Assembly (NCBI GenBank): GCA_905221605.1
Contig: CAJNDS010002412.1
Span: 1,443,386-1,507,385 of the forward strand
Direction: 5' to 3'
From: Symbiodinium natans
Taxonomy: Eukaryota > Sar > Dinophyceae > Suessiales > Symbiodiniaceae
DNA length: 64,000 nucleotides
Shown: positions 1 to 7,328 of the stretch, one piece after another
Layout of the letters: each line of letters starts with the position of its first letter
Position numbering within the stretch: the first letter of the stretch is position 1
Translations under genes and position numbers: made by a program
The notes under the pieces: model-generated
What the model was told of the DNA's origin: nothing
What the model saw: only the letters and a program-made list of their open reading frames with translations
Database searches by the model: none

Positions 1-1436
1 TTGCTAGTTGCTAAGGAGCTCAGCGCCATACTGGCACCTTGCGCCGGACAGAAGTCCACAGCCTTGCGACCAAAGACGTTGACCAGAGGGTCCAGCACCA
101 AGCTCTTGCCGGCATTGGTGACCCCTGCTATAAGGGGCACCCGGCGAGTCTTGCTTGGGCCGTGGCATATGACCTGAGCCAAGGCAGCAGCCAATAGCTC
201 CCCATCCACTGTCGCCTGATTCCTGCGAAAGAAATCGGACATTGCCATCCACCACAAGCACGGTCCAGAGCAAGCGCAGCTAGTACCTGCCAGACGCTGT
301 AGCAGGTCCCAGTCTGTCTCTTGCTCTACAGCATGCAGCTTCTTCGCGTCCCGCCACTGCAGCGCGCCCTCAATGAGGTCAGGGAGGCGCTTCTGATTTC
401 GCATGCAGTAGAGCTGGCACGCGTGCGACCCATGGTCCTGCACATACGCGAGGACGGCGTTGGGCGTCAAGAGGTTCTTCTCGAGGACCATGGCAGTGAA
501 GTCTAGAGGGGTGAACTTCTCCACCTTGGCCTTCTTCTTGTTACCTGGACCAGGGGCGCTGGCCAGGACCTCTGCCTTCTGGCGCCGCTTCACCCAAGCG
601 CTGGCATTGAAGGGCTCTTGCGCCTCCTCATAAAGGTTCAGGACGATGTTGCTGCTGCCTGGCACTACGTACTCATGGCATGGCCCATGGCCAACTTGCA
701 CGCCCTCCAGTGCACCTGCTGCCTTCAGCCAGACCAAGGGAGTGAGGTCAACGGCCTGCTTGTGGTCAGTCGTAAAGACGCCGTAGCGCACCACGCTCCA
801 CCATTGTGTGTGGGATGTGCTCCAGTGAGACGCTAGACCAGAACGGCGTCGCAGGGCCGCCTTCAACGGCAAGAAGCGGCTGAGGCAAGTCAGCTTGAGC
901 GCCACATGGAAGTGTCTTGGCTCCTCCAAAAACACCACAAGCTTCACAGCCTCAAGCGCTTGCGTCCGAGGACGACCTCTGCCACGCCGGTTGGTGTCCT
1001 CAGCAGGATGCTGCACCGCGTCGAGCACTGCGTCCCGAATGTCTGCACGCTCCAGCCCTTCCAGGCTCTTCAGCGGTGTCTCTGCCTGCAGGGCTGTTGC
1101 TTCAAGCACAGCTGCAAACGTCACCAAGTACACCATACTGCGAGCATTGTCATCTTCCTCCGTCAACCACTCTGGTCTTGCAGGCGGCGGCTCAACTGCT
1201 GCCTCGTCCTCAGAGGACGACGAGCTCGAGTCCGAGGCTGCCATGGCACCGGTGGGCTCAGGCTGGAGCAGAACGGCCGAACTGCAGACAGGCATTGTCA
1301 AGCACTGGGGTCCTTGGACCTCACTTTGGAGACTGCAAGCTCTCGCAACCTCTGGAGTCTGTGTGAGGGCCCTGTATGAAGGGGCCAGGACGGGTGCAGA
1401 AATGTCGTGTTTTTCAAGTTTCAAATTCGTTTCCAT
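1..1436 (-). CDS. Rep-like HUH/SF3-type protein, array copy 0, cut by window edge
   Basis: This is the first ~478 codons of the same frame described in full at 4552-6426. The rest lies left of the window, so the Walker B-like motif and C-terminus are not visible, while the Walker A-like GVTNAGKS is at 102-125. The frame is open throughout. At the two substitutions that vary between copies it carries Asn at residue 263 (base 650) and Val at residue 81 (base 1195), a combination not found in the other three copies. The first ATG (1436) lies inside the palindrome arm. ATG at 1244 (residue 65, context GCCATGG) is an equally or more likely start. Confidence 0.6.
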   Translation of the reverse strand, partial: METNLKLEKHDISAPVLAPSYRALTQTPEVARACSLQSEVQGPQCLTMPVCSSAVLLQPEPTGAMAASDSSSSSSEDEAAVEPPPARPEWLTEEDDNARSMVYLVTFAAVLEATALQAETPLKSLEGLERADIRDAVLDAVQHPAEDTNRRGRGRPRTQALEAVKLVVFLEEPRHFHVALKLTCLSRFLPLKAALRRRSGLASHWSTSHTQWWSVVRYGVFTTDHKQAVDLTPLVWLKAAGALEGVQVGHGPCHEYVVPGSSNIVLNLYEEAQEPFNASAWVKRRQKAEVLASAPGPGNKKKAKVEKFTPLDFTAMVLEKNLLTPNAVLAYVQDHGSHACQLYCMRNQKRLPDLIEGALQWRDAKKLHAVEQETDWDLLQRLAGTSCACSGPCLWWMAMSDFFRRNQATVDGELLAAALAQVICHGPSKTRRVPLIAGVTNAGKSLVLDPLVNVFGRKAVDFCPAQGASMALSSLATS

Positions 1437-1685
1437 AGTTTCAAATTAGTTTCAAATTAGTTTCAAAATCCAGTTGCAAATTCGCTGTTAAGGGGGAACT
1501 GCAATTTCAGCGCGCGTTTTTTGAAAAAGAGGAATCTCTGAGAATTCCTAATTTTTTAGAAACGCGCGTAGAAAAATGTAATTCCCCATTAACAGCGATT
1601 TTGCAACTGGATTTTGAAACTATTTTGAAACTAATTTGAAAGTATGGAAATGAATTTGAAACTTGAAAAACGCAGCATTTTCTGC
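1396..1685. repeat. ~290-bp near-perfect palindrome between the two genes, copy 1
   Basis: The left arm starts GCAGAAATG and runs through repeated TTTCAAATTAG words to GCGCGTTT. The right arm is its reverse complement with a few mismatches and ends CATTTTCTGC. The stem continues inward almost to the centre (AGGAAT ... ATTCCT, near 1540), so nearly the whole segment could fold into one hairpin or cruciform. It is AT-rich, unlike the GC-rich genes on both sides. The outer right end is partly duplicated at 1691-1729. The left arm overlaps the first 13 or so codons of the longest Rep-like frame. It could be a replication origin, a foldback/MITE insertion or a bidirectional regulatory element; the sequence does not decide. 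Confidence 0.93.
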
Positions 1686-1934
1686 TTCGACTGAATTTGA
1701 AACTTGGAAAACGCTGCATTTCTGCTTCTGGCGCAAGCTGACTTAGTGGAGCAACCAGCCAATGCAGTCGAGCAGCCAGCCAACTCAACGCACCCTCCAC
1801 GCCCCTCTCCCTAGGCATGAGGCCTGCTGCTACCGAACGCATGCAGCACGGCGCTATACTGCTGATTTTCACGCGCACTGTCTTCAAATGCTTTCAAATG
1901 GTGAAGGTGAAAGGACCGCGTGAGAACAGCCTCA
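1686..1934. other. Spacer between palindrome and transposase stop
   Basis: About 250 bp with no gene. It begins with a direct duplication of the palindrome's outer edge (TGAATTTGAAACTTG then CATTTCTGC). Copy 1 lacks five bases near 1865 that are present in copies 3 and 4 (near 9630 and 14625). The minus-strand frames running through it from the transposase C-terminus differ between copies because of that indel, which argues against a coding role. Confidence 0.6.
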
Positions 1935-3068
1935 TCATGGGTCAGAACCGCCCTCCTCGAAGAAGTAGCCCTTCGCCTCGTAAAGCCTCTGGCAGCGCCG
2001 AGCCATGTCGCCAATGCTGTTGAGGATGAAATCCTTGGGCAAGGAGCGGGCCGTGAGCTTCAAGCGCTTGATGTAGGCAGCCCGCGTTTCTTTCTTACCC
2101 TTTGTCCACTTGCTCTCTTGCCGGCGCAGCCGCTTGTTGATCTCGGTCCAGATGGCATAATCCAACACCGACAAGTCAGGGCTGCGCTTTGGGATCTCGA
2201 AGACAAGTAAACCTGCGTCGCACTTGGCAGCAATGCCCTTGGCCGACTTGTACCCAGTAGGGTCGTTGTCCTCCAAGATCGTGAAGCGGCGTTTGGCGGG
2301 CGAAGCTTTCTTCAAGTCACGCGCCAAAGTGTGGTAGAAGCTGGCGGCAGCCTGGCCACTCCAGCGGCCATCGGTGACCTCGTGCACGGTGACAGCCTTA
2401 CCTTTCCCGACGCCCACCTGCAGGAGAACCCCTTTGGCCCCGGTGTTGTGACGCAAGTTGCCAGCCTTTGGCTTCACATACCCACCACATAAGCCCTTGC
2501 CAGGGCGGCGATAGGCGCCGTATGTGGCATGCTGCGCTGCCCGGCAGCGCTCCTTCCCATTCAGGTAGACCTGGAAGTGCTTTCCATCAATGAAGGCATC
2601 AACGTTCTTGACCCACCAGGCCCTGCTCTTGCTGCGATACTTCTTGGCGAAGTGAAAGCGTGCTCGGACATCCTCGGGGGTGAGCAGAGGCTTTTCCCGC
2701 AGCTTGCGGAAGTAGATGTTGCGATCGTGCAGAGCCCTGAGAATGCTGCGGCACGAAGCCTTGGTCTTTGTTGTCTTCTTCAGGTCCTGGACGGTAACAG
2801 TGCGCTGCCCATTGGCCTTCACGATCATGTCGTCCAGCTTCTTCTCGAGGAAGTCGACTTGCGCCATGGTTAGAGAGCAAGGGCGGCCTTGCTTCAAGAC
2901 AGGCTTCTGAAGACAGAGCAAGCGGGTCACTGATGACGTGTCCCTTCCGAGCAACTCGCCGATCTCTGACGGCTTCTTGCCCTGAGAGTACCACTTCTTG
3001 GCCAGGCCGCGTTCATTCTCGGACATCTTGGTCCAACCAGCCTCCGGCATGGCGACGCTGACAGACAC
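1935..3068 (-). CDS. Tc1/mariner-like DDE transposase, array copy 1 (intact)
   Basis: A 377-aa frame with the layout of IS630/Tc1/mariner transposases, which cut and paste DNA between terminal inverted repeats. Residues about 15-50 look like an N-terminal helix-turn-helix (KKPSEIGELLGRDTSSVTRLL), and a second basic helical part lies at about 95-125. Candidate catalytic acids are D161 in AFIDGKHF, D267 in ILEDNDP and D303 in SPDLSVLDYAIW, about 35 residues between the last two, so a DD35D-like arrangement with Asp in third place. The C-terminus is basic, then short and acidic. Lengths of 340-380 aa are normal for the family. The start has an in-frame ATG with nothing better upstream. The gene lies between the minisatellite (5' side) and the palindrome (3' side). 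No inverted repeats flanking this gene alone were found. Confidence 0.88.
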   Translation of the reverse strand: MSVSVAMPEAGWTKMSENERGLAKKWYSQGKKPSEIGELLGRDTSSVTRLLCLQKPVLKQGRPCSLTMAQVDFLEKKLDDMIVKANGQRTVTVQDLKKTTKTKASCRSILRALHDRNIYFRKLREKPLLTPEDVRARFHFAKKYRSKSRAWWVKNVDAFIDGKHFQVYLNGKERCRAAQHATYGAYRRPGKGLCGGYVKPKAGNLRHNTGAKGVLLQVGVGKGKAVTVHEVTDGRWSGQAAASFYHTLARDLKKASPAKRRFTILEDNDPTGYKSAKGIAAKCDAGLLVFEIPKRSPDLSVLDYAIWTEINKRLRRQESKWTKGKKETRAAYIKRLKLTARSLPKDFILNSIGDMARRCQRLYEAKGYFFEEGGSDP

Positions 3069-3149
3069 TGAAGGTCAAGCTGCGAGACGAGAGCTAGAAG
3101 CTGCGGCGCGCGCAGCCATGCAGCCAACAAGTCAGCGCGTGATCTGCCA

Positions 3150-3975
3150 TTTTGCCCTTTCCCCCGCACATGGAACATGCGCACAGCGTACGTAGCACAG
3201 CTAACTGCATGTACATGTTGCTGTCAAGACAGAGCACTGGAATTCCTGCACGCACATGCTGCTGACAAGACATCTGCCAGTTTGCCCTTTCCCCCGCACA
3301 TGGAACATGCGCACAGCGTACGTAAGCTGACTGCATGTACATGTTGCTGTCAAGACAGAGCACTGGAATTCCTGCACGCACATGCTGCTGACAAGACATC
3401 TGCCAGTTTGCCCTTTCCCCCGAACATGGAACATGCGCACAGCGTACGTAGCACAGCTGACTGCATGTACATGTTGCTGTCAAGACAGAGCACTGGAATT
3501 CCTGCACGCACATGCTGCTGACAAGACACCAGTTTGCCCTTTCCCCCGAACATGGAACATGCGCACAGCGTACGTAGCACAGCTGACTGCATGTACATGT
3601 TGCTGTCAAGACAGAGCACTGCAATTCCTGCACGCACATGCTGCTGACAAGACACCAGTTTGCCCTTTCCCCCGAACATGGAACATGCGCACAGCGTACG
3701 TAGCACAGCTGACTGCAAGTACATGTTGCTGTCAAGACAGAGCACTGCAATTCCTGCACGCACATGCTGCTGACAAGACACCAGTTTGCCCTTTCCCCCG
3801 AACATGGAACATGCGCACATTCCTGCACGCACATGCTGCTGACAAGACACCAGTTTGCCCTTTCCCCCGAACATGGAACATGCGCACAGCGTACGTAGCG
3901 CAGCTGACTGCATGTACATGTTGCTGTCAAGACAGAGCACTGCAATTCCTGCACGCACATGCTGCTGACAAGACA
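3150..3975. repeat. 126-bp minisatellite upstream of transposase, copy 1
   Basis: The string GCACAGCGTACGTAG recurs at 3181, 3311, 3437, 3563 and 3689, with truncated or variant starts at 3815 and 3883, giving periods of 130, 126, 126, 126, 126 and 68 bp. Each unit contains short palindromes (GCGTACGTAGC-like, TGCATGTACATG) and the word TTTGCCCTTTCCCCC. One unit has lost its middle part (68 bp). Because 126 is divisible by three, long open frames run through both strands; they are products of the repeat, not genes. The block sits directly 5' of the transposase and could hold its promoter or act as iterons. Confidence 0.93.
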
Positions 3976-4053
3976 TAGCGCAGCAACTTCACAACTCTCC
4001 AAACACGTCTAACACAGCAGCTCACTCCCAAGACATGTTCTGTACAGCTCGCA

Positions 4054-4245
4054 CTAGTAGTGTTGTGAGTCGTTAGGGAAAACACTCGGAAACACGCCTT
4101 CGATGTTTTCCACGCGACGAGAGGTCGAGCTAGCAAACACCCTCCCTAGTAGTGTAGTGTCCTCAGGGAAAACACTGTAGCATTCCGAGACGGAGAAGGA
4201 AACACACCGTCGATGTTTTCCTAGCGACTCGAGATCGAGCTAGCC
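4054..4245. repeat. Pair of iteron-like ~95-bp repeats, copy 1
   Basis: Two diverged direct copies (4054-4145 and 4146-4245). Both start CTAGTAGTGT, contain an inverted pair GGGAAAACAC ... GATGTTTTCC, and end with GATCGAGCTAGC or GGTCGAGCTAGC. The inverted pairs could form small hairpins. Location is the intergenic spacer between the minisatellite and the C-terminal end of the next Rep-like frame. Function is unknown. Confidence 0.8.
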
Positions 4246-4551
4246 GTCACTGTCCTAACCTAACACGCCTCGCTTCTCATGATTGAAACTCCGGCCAAGG
4301 CGGCCACGCAGCCACAAGTCAGCAAATTATCTTGTCTGAGAGTACGAGTAGTTGTCGTTGCTCTGCCGTTCTATATGACTGGGCTGTTGGGGGCCAATAG
4401 TCAAGAGATTCAGCGCCAACCAGCGGAACAACATACGTTTTCCTGAGATAAGTTGGCGTGCGACCAGCTTGCAGCTCTTCAGAGCAAGCATGCCTGGCCT
4501 TCGATCTGGTCATAAGCAAATTGAATTCAGTCATTAGCGTAAACTAGGCAG
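4246..4551. other. Spacer containing the point where the array ends elsewhere
   Basis: About 300 bp without a recognised gene. Position 4341 corresponds to the last base shared with the array's right edge at 16992, so this is the best candidate for the natural monomer boundary. Copy 2 has one extra C just there (7117, giving the palindrome CGTACG). The equivalent spacers are 7022-7328 and 12018-12323. Confidence 0.6.
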
Positions 4552-6426
4552 TTACAGATCATCATCCTCAATGGGGAGTCCCGGCGCCGGCTCTGCAGCG
4601 ACACCCCTCGACAGCCTGGACGCATACGCCGCAGAGCCCTGCACGATAAACCTGCACCAACTTGCGGCGCAGTGAGGTATTGGCTGCAAGGGCCCAGCCA
4701 CAGCGACATGCGCATCAAATTGGATAACCCGTGACTGCATGTGCTTGACATCCTCGCGCGTCACAGGTTGCGTGACTTCCCAGAGACCATCCAGTGGGGC
4801 AGTCAAGGCCGCTCCACGGGTCCATCGGAAGTCAGGATTGCCGTCATGGTGAGCCTGGGAGACTTGAACCCGCAACACCTGACCAGCAAAAAGCTTCTTG
4901 AAGGTGACTGCAGACACTGTGGGCGAGCGTGGAGGCCGCGACGCGAACTCTGTTGGGCTGAACTCGTCCCAATAAATGAAGCGCACGCCCTTGCTAGTTG
5001 CTAAGGAGCTCAGCGCCATACTGGCACCTTGCGCCGGACAGAAGTCCACAGCCTTGCGACCAAAGACGTTGACCAGAGGGTCCAGCACCAAGCTCTTGCC
5101 GGCATTGGTGACCCCTGCTATAAGGGGCACCCGGCGAGTCTTGCTTGGGCCGTGGCATATGACCTGAGCCAAGGCAGCAGCCAATAGCTCCCCATCCACT
5201 GTCGCCTGATTCCTGCGAAAGAAATCGGACATTGCCATCCACCACAAGCACGGTCCAGAGCAAGCGCAGCTAGTACCTGCCAGACGCTGTAGCAGGTCCC
5301 AGTCTGTCTCTTGCTCTACAGCATGCAGCTTCTTCGCGTCCCGCCACTGCAGCGCGCCCTCAATGAGGTCAGGGAGGCGCTTCTGATTTCGCATGCAGTA
5401 GAGCTGGCACGCGTGCGACCCATGGTCCTGCACATACGCGAGGACGGCGTTGGGCGTCAAGAGGTTCTTCTCGAGGACCATGGCAGTGAAGTCTAGAGGG
5501 GTGAACTTCTCCACCTTGGCCTTCTTCTTGTTACCTGGACCAGGGGCGCTGGCCAGGACCTCTGCCTTCTGGCGCCGCTTCACCCAAGCGCTGGCATTGA
5601 AGGGCTCTTGCGCCTCCTCATAAAGGTTCAGGACGATGTCGCTGCTGCCTGGCACTACGTACTCATGGCATGGCCCATGGCCAACTTGCACGCCCTCCAG
5701 TGCACCTGCTGCCTTCAGCCAGACCAAGGGAGTGAGGTCAACGGCCTGCTTGTGGTCAGTCGTAAAGACGCCGTAGCGCACCACGCTCCACCATTGTGTG
5801 TGGGATGTGCTCCAGTGAGACGCTAGACCAGAACGGCGTCGCAGGGCCGCCTTCAACGGCAAGAAGCGGCTGAGGCAAGTCAGCTTGAGCGCCACATGGA
5901 AGTGTCTTGGCTCCTCCAAAAACACCACAAGCTTCACAGCCTCAAGCGCTTGCGTCCGAGGACGACCTCTGCCACGCCGGTTGGTGTCCTCAGCAGGATG
6001 CTGCACCGCGTCGAGCACTGCGTCCCGAATGTCTGCACGCTCCAGCCCTTCCAGGCTCTTCAGCGGTGTCTCTGCCTGCAGGGCTGTTGCTTCAAGCACA
6101 GCTGCAAACGTCACCAAGTACACCATACTGCGAGCATTGTCATCTTCCTCCGTCAACCACTCTGGTCTTGCAGGCGGCGGCTCAGCTGCTGCCTCGTCCT
6201 CAGAGGACGACGAGCTCGAGTCCGAGGCTGCCATGGCACCGGTGGGCTCAGGCTGGAGCAGAACGGCCGAACTGCAGACAGGCATTGTCAAGCACTGGGG
6301 TCCTTGGACCTCACTTTGGAGACTGCAAGCTCTCGCAACCTCTGGAGTCTGTGTGAGGGCCCTGTATGAAGGGGCCAGGACGGGTGCAGAAATGTCGTGT
6401 TTTTCAAGTTTCAAATTCGTTTCCAT
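4552..6426 (-). CDS. Rep-like protein: HUH-type motif plus superfamily-3-like ATPase, copy 1
   Basis: A 624-codon frame. Residues 1-64 have low complexity and overlap the palindrome. ATG at 6234 (residue 65, GCCATGG context, followed by an acidic Ser/Glu run) is the likelier start, giving 560 aa. Visible features in order: LVTFAA (103-108), like Rep motif I; HFH at 175-177 in PRHFHVALKL, an HUH motif that would bind a metal; Y218 in VVRYGVF, a candidate nicking tyrosine lacking the usual Lys three residues on; GVTNAGKS (438-445, Walker A); FIYWDE (483-488, Walker B); and AALTAPLDGLW (539-549) where SF3 motif C is expected but without its Asn. The C-terminus is acidic (EDDDL). This order is that of rolling-circle Rep proteins that nick and unwind DNA. 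The assignment is from motifs only. Carries Asp263 and Ala81. Confidence 0.62.
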   Translation of the reverse strand: METNLKLEKHDISAPVLAPSYRALTQTPEVARACSLQSEVQGPQCLTMPVCSSAVLLQPEPTGAMAASDSSSSSSEDEAAAEPPPARPEWLTEEDDNARSMVYLVTFAAVLEATALQAETPLKSLEGLERADIRDAVLDAVQHPAEDTNRRGRGRPRTQALEAVKLVVFLEEPRHFHVALKLTCLSRFLPLKAALRRRSGLASHWSTSHTQWWSVVRYGVFTTDHKQAVDLTPLVWLKAAGALEGVQVGHGPCHEYVVPGSSDIVLNLYEEAQEPFNASAWVKRRQKAEVLASAPGPGNKKKAKVEKFTPLDFTAMVLEKNLLTPNAVLAYVQDHGSHACQLYCMRNQKRLPDLIEGALQWRDAKKLHAVEQETDWDLLQRLAGTSCACSGPCLWWMAMSDFFRRNQATVDGELLAAALAQVICHGPSKTRRVPLIAGVTNAGKSLVLDPLVNVFGRKAVDFCPAQGASMALSSLATSKGVRFIYWDEFSPTEFASRPPRSPTVSAVTFKKLFAGQVLRVQVSQAHHDGNPDFRWTRGAALTAPLDGLWEVTQPVTREDVKHMQSRVIQFDAHVAVAGPLQPIPHCAASWCRFIVQGSAAYASRLSRGVAAEPAPGLPIEDDDL

Positions 6427-6443
6427 AGTTTCAAATTAGTTTC
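6386..6443. repeat. Palindrome, left arm only, cut by gap (copy 2)
   Basis: Identical to the start of the palindrome at 1396. The sequence stops at the N run inside the repeated TTTCAAATTAG words, consistent with an assembler failing in a long hairpin. Confidence 0.9.
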
Positions 6444-6543
6444 NNNNNNNNNNNNNNNNNNNNNNNNNNNNNNNNNNNNNNNNNNNNNNNNNNNNNNNNN
6501 NNNNNNNNNNNNNNNNNNNNNNNNNNNNNNNNNNNNNNNNNNN
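6444..6543. other. Assembly gap (100 N)
   Basis: Exactly 100 Ns joining a palindrome arm to the middle of the minisatellite. By comparison with the neighbouring units about 2.2 kb is missing, including a whole transposase gene and most of a minisatellite. The gap may also hide an unknown number of further whole units. Confidence 0.98.
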
Positions 6544-6751
6544 TGCTGACAAGACACCAGTTTGCCCTTTCCCCCGAACATGGAACATGCGCACATTCCT
6601 GCACGCACATGCTGCTGACAAGACACCAGTTTGCCCTTTCCCCCGAACATGGAACATGCGCACAGCGTACGTAGCGCAGCTGACTGCATGTACATGTTGC
6701 TGTCAAGACAGAGCACTGCAATTCCTGCACGCACATGCTGCTGACAAGACA
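6544..6751. repeat. 126-bp minisatellite, right end only (copy 2)
   Basis: Contains the 68-bp truncated unit and the last full unit, matching 3768-3975. The rest is in the gap. Confidence 0.9.
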
Positions 6752-6829
6752 TAGCGCAGCAACTTCACAACTCTCCAAACACGTCTAACACAGCAGCTCA
6801 CTCCCAAGACATGTTCTGTACAGCTCGCA

Positions 6830-7021
6830 CTAGTAGTGTTGTGAGTCGTTAGGGAAAACACTCGGAAACACGCCTTCGATGTTTTCCACGCGACGAGAGG
6901 TCGAGCTAGCAAACACCCTCCCTAGTAGTGTAGTGTCCTCAGGGAAAACACTGTAGCATTCCGAGACGGAGAAGGAAACACACCGTCGATGTTTTCCTAG
7001 CGACTCGAGATCGAGCTAGCC
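6830..7021. repeat. Pair of iteron-like repeats, copy 2
   Basis: Same pair as at 4054-4245, at an offset of 2776 bp, with no obvious change. Confidence 0.8.
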
Positions 7022-7328
7022 GTCACTGTCCTAACCTAACACGCCTCGCTTCTCATGATTGAAACTCCGGCCAAGGCGGCCACGCAGCCACAAGTCAGCA
7101 AATTATCTTGTCTGAGACGTACGAGTAGTTGTCGTTGCTCTGCCGTTCTATATGACTGGGCTGTTGGGGGCCAATAGTCAAGAGATTCAGCGCCAACCAG
7201 CGGAACAACATACGTTTTCCTGAGATAAGTTGGCGTGCGACCAGCTTGCAGCTCTTCAGAGCAAGCATGCCTGGCCTTCGATCTGGTCATAAGCAAATTG
7301 AATTCAGTCATTAGCGTAAACTAGGCAG

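Noticed and set aside
895-1449. Plus-strand frames of 149-184 codons opposite the Rep-like gene (also at 5885, 8662 and 13657)
   Set aside because: They are antisense shadows of a GC-rich gene, several overlap each other in all three frames, and none shows a domain.
3150-3975. CRISPR-like regular repeats
   Set aside because: Units are contiguous 126-bp tandem copies with no unique spacers, in a eukaryotic setting.
3094-4002. 302-codon and other long frames through the 126-bp minisatellite
   Set aside because: The repeat length is a multiple of three, so open frames arise on both strands; the peptides are just the repeated unit.
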